DNA of 25,402 nt from a virus. The stretch is from positions 1 through 25,402 of IMG/VR virus record IMGVR_UViG_3300031510_000035; one strand, given 5' to 3'. Positions 22,801 through 25,402 of the stretch are shown one piece after another. Numbering within the stretch: position 1 is the first letter of the stretch; each line of letters begins with the position of its first letter. The notes below the pieces were generated by a model. That model was given only the letters and a program-made list of their open reading frames with translations. It did not search any database and was not told where the DNA came from. The position numbers and the translations under genes were made by a program.

Positions 22801-25402
22801 TGCGTCTTCAATCACTGCCGCTGGCGCAGATAGAGTTGTATACAACGATGCTGGTGCAATGAAGCAAGTTGCACTAACAACTCTTGATACATATTTCAGC
22901 GGCACAACAAAAACACTAACGAATAAAACACTTACTTCACCTTCTATTGGCACAGGCTTTACTTTTGACGGTATTACGTTTACTACTGCTCAAACAAGCG
23001 CTGAGACTTTCGCTGATAATGATACATCGTTGATGACCGCTGCCGCTATTGATGACCGTGCAGCAGTAGTAGCACAAGCAACAATTGACGCTGATAGCAC
23101 TCTCATGCAACTTACCGCCGCGGCGGTGAAAACTGCCGGCGATTTAACGTTCAATGATAGTGTTGCTATCAATCTTGGTACAGGCGCTGATACTGAAATC
23201 TTTCATAGTGGTTCACATCTATACGCTGATATCAACACTGGTAACTTCTATATTCGTGACGGCACTGATAGTAATGCTACTGCATTAACATTCGCACCAA
23301 CAACTGGTGCATTAACACTCTGGAATAATGATGCTAGTGATGATGGACCAACACTAACACTAAGGCATAATAGTGCATCTCCTGCTGCGACTGATGAAGT
23401 TGGACAAATATTCTTTCAGGCTGATAATGCTGCTGGTACAAATCACAGCTACGCTTATCTTGATGGTAGAATTGTTGATCCAACAACTGATAGTGAAGAC
23501 GGTAGTCTAACAATCTATACTGTAACAGCAGGCACTAATAGAGCAACAATCAAAGCAGATTCCGGTGTTGCATATCTTTATAATGGTAGTAGCGTTAAAC
23601 TCGCTACTGCTTCTGGTGGCGTAACGATTACAGGCACAGCGACCGCAACAACGTTTAGTGGAGCATTTAGTGGTTCTGGCGCTTCAATCACAGCATTAAA
23701 CGCAAGCAATATTTCATCTGGCACTATTGCTGACGCTAGATTACCAACCACTGCTGTTAAAACGACTGGTAATCAAACTATTGCTGGAACTAAGACATTC
23801 TCATCAACGATTGCTGGGAGTATTACAGGTAGTGCTGCTACGCTAACAACTGCTAGAACAATTGGTGGAACCTCATTTAATGGTAGTGCTAATATTGCTG
23901 TAGCACTTGCTGCAACTGCAACTACGCTTGCGACTGCGAGAACAATTGGCGGCGTATCATTTAACGGTAGTGCTAATATAAATCTACCGGGCGTAAATGC
24001 TGCTGGTAACCAAAGTACATCAGGCAATGCTGCCACTGTAACAAACGGCGTCTATACTACCGGTAATCAGACAATCGCAGGCAACAAAACATTCTCTGAT
24101 ACAACAGACTTTAATGGTGCAGTTACATTAGATGGTGCTACAACATCCTCAACTTCATTTATAGTTGATGGTGGTTATATGAAGTTTGATGACGGTCTTA
24201 GCCTCCGCTTTGGTAGCGACAGTGATGCTGAAATCTATCATAATGGTTCACATCTATACGCTGATATCAACACTGGTAACTTCTATATTCGTGACGGCAC
24301 TGATAGTAATGCTACTGCATTTACATTCATACCATCAACTGGTTCATTAACAGTCTATAATAATGACTCTGGCGCCCAAGGCCCTGACCTAATACTAAAG
24401 AATGATAGTGCATCTCCTGCTTCTAATGATGAAACTGGACAAATATTCTTTCAGGCTGATAATGCTGCTGGTACAAATCACAGCTACGCTTCCATTCAAG
24501 GTCTAATCTCAGACCCAACAACTGATAGTGAAGACGGTATTCTAACAATCTATACTGTAACAGCAGGCACTAATAGAGCAACAATCAAAGCAGCTTCCGG
24601 TGTTGCGACACTCTACAACGCAGGTAATGCTAAACTCGCTACTGCTTCTGGCGGTGTAACGATTACAGGCACAGCAACAGCGACAATATTCGCTGGTTCT
24701 GGCGCTTCACTCACATCATTAAACGCAAGCAATATTTCATCTGGCACACTTGCAAGTGCTAGAATTGCTGATAGTGCTGTAACTAGTGCTAAACTTGGTG
24801 CTGATGCTGTAACTGGTGCTAAGATTGCTGATAATGCAATTAACTCTGAGCATTACACAGACGGTAGTATTGACCTTGCTCATATGTCTGCTAATTCAGT
24901 TGACAGCAACCAGTATGTAGATGGCAGTATTGACCTTGTTCATATGTCTGTTAATTCAGTTGACAGCAATCAGTATGTGGACGGTAGTATTGATCTTGCT
25001 CATATGTCTGCTAATTCAGTTGACAGCAACCAGTATGTAGATGGTAGTATTGATAAAGTTCATCTTGCCGCTGATATCGTTGATGGAACTAAGATTGCCG
25101 ATAATGCAATTGGTGCAGAACACATAGCTGCTAATGCTGTTGGTGCAAGCGAGATAGCTGCTGATGCTGTTGGAGCAAGCGAGTTAAATGTTAGTGGTAA
25201 TGGTTCATCTACACAGTTCTTGAGATCAGATGGTGATGGCTCGTTTACTTGGATAACGCCGACTGATACTGGTATTACATCTGTATCAGTTGCAACTAGT
25301 GGTTCCGGTAACGTGGTGACGGGGCTATCTGTTAGTATTTCAGGTCGTGCATTAACCATAACCCAGACAAAGGGCACCGTGTCAGCTTCTGGTCATAGTC
25401 AC
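19871..25402 (+). CDS. Tail-fibre-like repeat protein, 3' end beyond the window
   Basis: Open from the ATG at 19871 to the last base (1844 codons, no stop), so the gene is incomplete. The start follows the previous stop by 9 nt. The N-terminus (MAKAYTNVNSTTGTFAGWLS, ANELYYDMSTIIVTAK) is the likely virion-attachment part. The rest is Ala/Gly/Ser/Thr/Asp-rich beta repeat typical of phage fibres: ALTVAGGAGIAGDL, GSASDLDAVTISSGGVVAVT, ALNASNISDGTIADARLP, KTLTNKTLTSPSIGTG, ARTIGGTSFNGSANI. Long direct repeats lie at residues 125-311/621-807, 350-443/472-565 and 1109-1260/1454-1605. Four copies of a 20-residue unit (SVDSNQYVDGSIDLAHMSAN type) lie near 1657-1736. The last residues visible are GHSH. 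It probably forms an elongated trimeric fibre carrying the receptor-binding tip downstream. I saw no chaperone or tip domain within the window. Confidence 0.85.
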   Translation, partial: MAKAYTNVNSTTGTFAGWLSKANELYYDMSTIIVTAKAVSLANLTNESTTTGNSYVNGIFSSNELVVKTALRGGTVTTSFANSQTLLITSNTQIGSGSSADNLFVYGDATVKDDLNLTSDGSIVSFGTNSEITLTHVHDVGLTLTHVTAGDNLPVVLQLKSEEDVVEANEVIASLEFAAGDSDGTDGATIAAGIHAIAEGAFSASSNATKLVFTTGVSETAASSATAKATLSSIGDFQVAGDLVLKDGGLIGSASDLDALSISSAGVVNFTARPTFAASLTIQDGGSLGSASDLDAVTISSGGVVAVTATTVSTSKTTGALTVAGGAGVALDLSVGDDLRLISDAAVLGFGADGDVTLTHVADTGLLLNSTMAIQFNDASQSINAPTNATLNINATDEIELNATLLDVNANINASGTYTGAGLMTTGGNIIIPDAGTIGSASDLDAIAIGADGDVTLTQDLELQHDAATISFGADGDVTLTHVHNTGILLNSTMAIQFNDASQSINAPTNAILDINATDEIELNATLLDVNANINASGTYTGAGLMTTGGSIIIPNAGTIGSASDTDAISISSGGVVAVTATTASSAVNNGALTVAGGAGIAGDLSIGDDLRFLSDAAVVSFGTNSEITLAHVHNVGLTLTHVTAGDNLPIVLQLKSEEDEILANEVIASLEFAAGDSDGTDGATVAAGIHAIAEGTFSASANATKLVFTTGVSETAASSATAKATLSSIGDLQVAGDLVIKDGGLIGSASDLDALSISSGGVVNFTARPTFAASLTIQDGGSLGSASDPNAVTISSAGVVAVTATTASSANNNGALTVAGGAGIAGDLFVGDNVDITGNLVVDGTATFAGSGNFTVNNSIVTTLSVVGDTDIGDATSDTVTITARVDSDVVPSSDSARTLGTDALRWTHVYADNVHGIGTTLTALNASNISDGTIADARLPASISSNITGNAATATTLTSLTTTVTELNKVDGGTAASSITAAGADRVVYNDAGAMKQVALTTLDTYFSGTTKTLTNKTLTSPSIGTGFTFDGITFTTAQTSAETFADNDTSLMTAAAIDDRAAVVAQATIDADSTLMQLTAAAVKTAGDLTFNDSVAINLGTGADTEIFHSGSHLYADINTGNFYIRDGTDSNATALTFAPTTGALTLWNNDASDDGPTLTLRHNSASPAATDEVGQIFFQADNAAGTNHSYAYLDGRIVDPTTDSEDGSLTIYTVTAGTNRATIKADSGVAYLYNGSSVKLATASGGVTITGTATATTFSGAFSGSGASITALNASNISSGTIADARLPTTAVKTTGNQTIAGTKTFSSTIAGSITGSAATLTTARTIGGTSFNGSANIAVALAATATTLATARTIGGVSFNGSANINLPGVNAAGNQSTSGNAATVTNGVYTTGNQTIAGNKTFSDTTDFNGAVTLDGATTSSTSFIVDGGYMKFDDGLSLRFGSDSDAEIYHNGSHLYADINTGNFYIRDGTDSNATAFTFIPSTGSLTVYNNDSGAQGPDLILKNDSASPASNDETGQIFFQADNAAGTNHSYASIQGLISDPTTDSEDGILTIYTVTAGTNRATIKAASGVATLYNAGNAKLATASGGVTITGTATATIFAGSGASLTSLNASNISSGTLASARIADSAVTSAKLGADAVTGAKIADNAINSEHYTDGSIDLAHMSANSVDSNQYVDGSIDLVHMSVNSVDSNQYVDGSIDLAHMSANSVDSNQYVDGSIDKVHLAADIVDGTKIADNAIGAEHIAANAVGASEIAADAVGASELNVSGNGSSTQFLRSDGDGSFTWITPTDTGITSVSVATSGSGNVVTGLSVSISGRALTITQTKGTVSASGHSH
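20243..20803 (+). repeat. Long direct repeat A, copy 1 (fibre gene)
   Basis: A 561-bp unit (187 codons), from SFGTNSEITLTHVHDVGLTL to GVVAVTATT, repeated in frame at 21731-22291 with an offset of exactly 1488 bp at both ends and no net indel. Differences are mostly synonymous or conservative. Similarity carries on more weakly past the end through GALTVAGGAG. Confidence 0.9.
20918..21199 (+). repeat. Direct repeat B, copy 1 (fibre gene)
   Basis: A 282-bp unit (94 codons), from FGADGDVTLTHV through MAIQFNDASQSINAPTNA to AGTIGSASD, repeated at 21284-21565 with a constant 366-bp offset. The pair lies between the two copies of repeat A. Confidence 0.9.
21284..21565 (+). repeat. Direct repeat B, copy 2 (fibre gene)
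   Basis: Second copy of the 94-codon unit, with a handful of changes (for example N to S before IIIP, and D to N in IIPDAG against IIPNAG). Confidence 0.9.
21731..22291 (+). repeat. Long direct repeat A, copy 2 (fibre gene)
   Basis: Second copy of the 187-codon unit. Small changes are visible, such as EEDEILANE for EEDVVEANE and SASDPNAV for SASDLDAV. Confidence 0.9.
23195..23650 (+). repeat. Direct repeat C, copy 1 (fibre gene)
   Basis: A 456-bp unit (152 codons), from EIFHSGSHLYADINTGNFY to ITGTATAT, repeated at 24230-24685 with a constant 1035-bp offset. It contains a 77-bp tract (23210-23286) identical in both copies at nucleotide level, next to clearly diverged stretches. Confidence 0.9.
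24230..24685 (+). repeat. Direct repeat C, copy 2 (fibre gene)
   Basis: Second copy of the 152-codon unit. Identical tracts (24245-24321, and the segment from about 24440 to 24490) alternate with a diverged centre (NNDSGAQGPDLILKNDSA against NNDASDDGPTLTLRHNSA). Confidence 0.9.
24841..25080 (+). repeat. Four-copy 60-bp tandem repeat (fibre gene)
   Basis: Unit of exactly 60 bp (20 codons) encoding SVDSNQYVDGSIDLAHMSAN-type repeats. The first copy is degenerate (INSEHYTDGSIDLAHM), the middle two are nearly identical, and the fourth diverges at its end (GSIDKVHLAADIV). It is followed by shorter related units (GAEHIAANAVGASEIAADAV). Confidence 0.95.

Noticed and set aside
20243-24685. Repeats considered as template/variable regions of a diversity-generating retroelement
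   Set aside because: The differences between copies are not restricted to adenines, both copies are coding in the same gene, and there is no reverse transcriptase in the window.
24841-25080. Regular 60-bp repeats considered as a CRISPR array
   Set aside because: The repeats are contiguous without unique spacers, keep one reading frame and encode a fibre repeat. No cas genes are nearby.

Overview
The window reads as part of the structural (tail/baseplate) module of a T4-like myovirus, probably marine and related to the cyanophage-type T4-like phages. The reasons are a series of recognisable T4 baseplate homologues in T4-like order (gp53, gp27-like, gp5, gp25, gp6, a gp7-position protein, gp8), followed by giant DUF4815-type and repeat-rich fibre proteins typical of marine T4-like phages rather than of coliphage T4. 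The DNA is AT-rich by eye. All genes are on the + strand and packed almost without gaps: two junctions overlap by 8 nt, one by 1 nt, and the longest gap, 69 nt, carries a T4-type late promoter. I see no tRNA, CRISPR array, insertion sequence, integrase or host metabolic gene, and no stretch over 300 bases without a gene. The host cannot be read from the sequence.

Layout. 1-5637: inner baseplate and hub. gp53 (wedge) is followed by a gp27-like hub protein, then gp5 (OB-fold plus needle beta-helix, without the lysozyme domain of T4 gp5), then a 797-residue protein with an M15 peptidase domain and a SleB-like cell-wall hydrolase domain. 5638-5706: late promoter TATAAATA and a good ribosome binding site. 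5707-14092: wedge genes gp25, gp6, a 1099-residue protein in the gp7 position, and a 961-residue gp8 homologue enlarged about threefold by inserted modules. 14104-19659: an 1851-residue DUF4815-type virion protein. 19661-19861: a 66-residue protein with a predicted coiled coil. 19871-25402 and beyond: an incomplete tail-fibre-like gene of at least 1844 codons, built from nested direct repeats.

How the genes work together (family knowledge plus inference). gp27 and gp5 form the hub and membrane-piercing needle. gp53, gp25, gp6, gp7 and gp8 form the wedges that surround it. The M15/SleB protein probably supplies the tail-associated peptidoglycan-cutting activity that T4 keeps inside gp5. The DUF4815 protein and the repeat fibre probably form the outer baseplate and receptor-binding apparatus, in the place where T4 has genes 9-12.

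The region is a fairly conventional phage structural module. The points most worth a second look are the relocation of the lytic domains from gp5 to a separate two-enzyme protein, the module insertions in gp8, and the layered duplications in the fibre gene.
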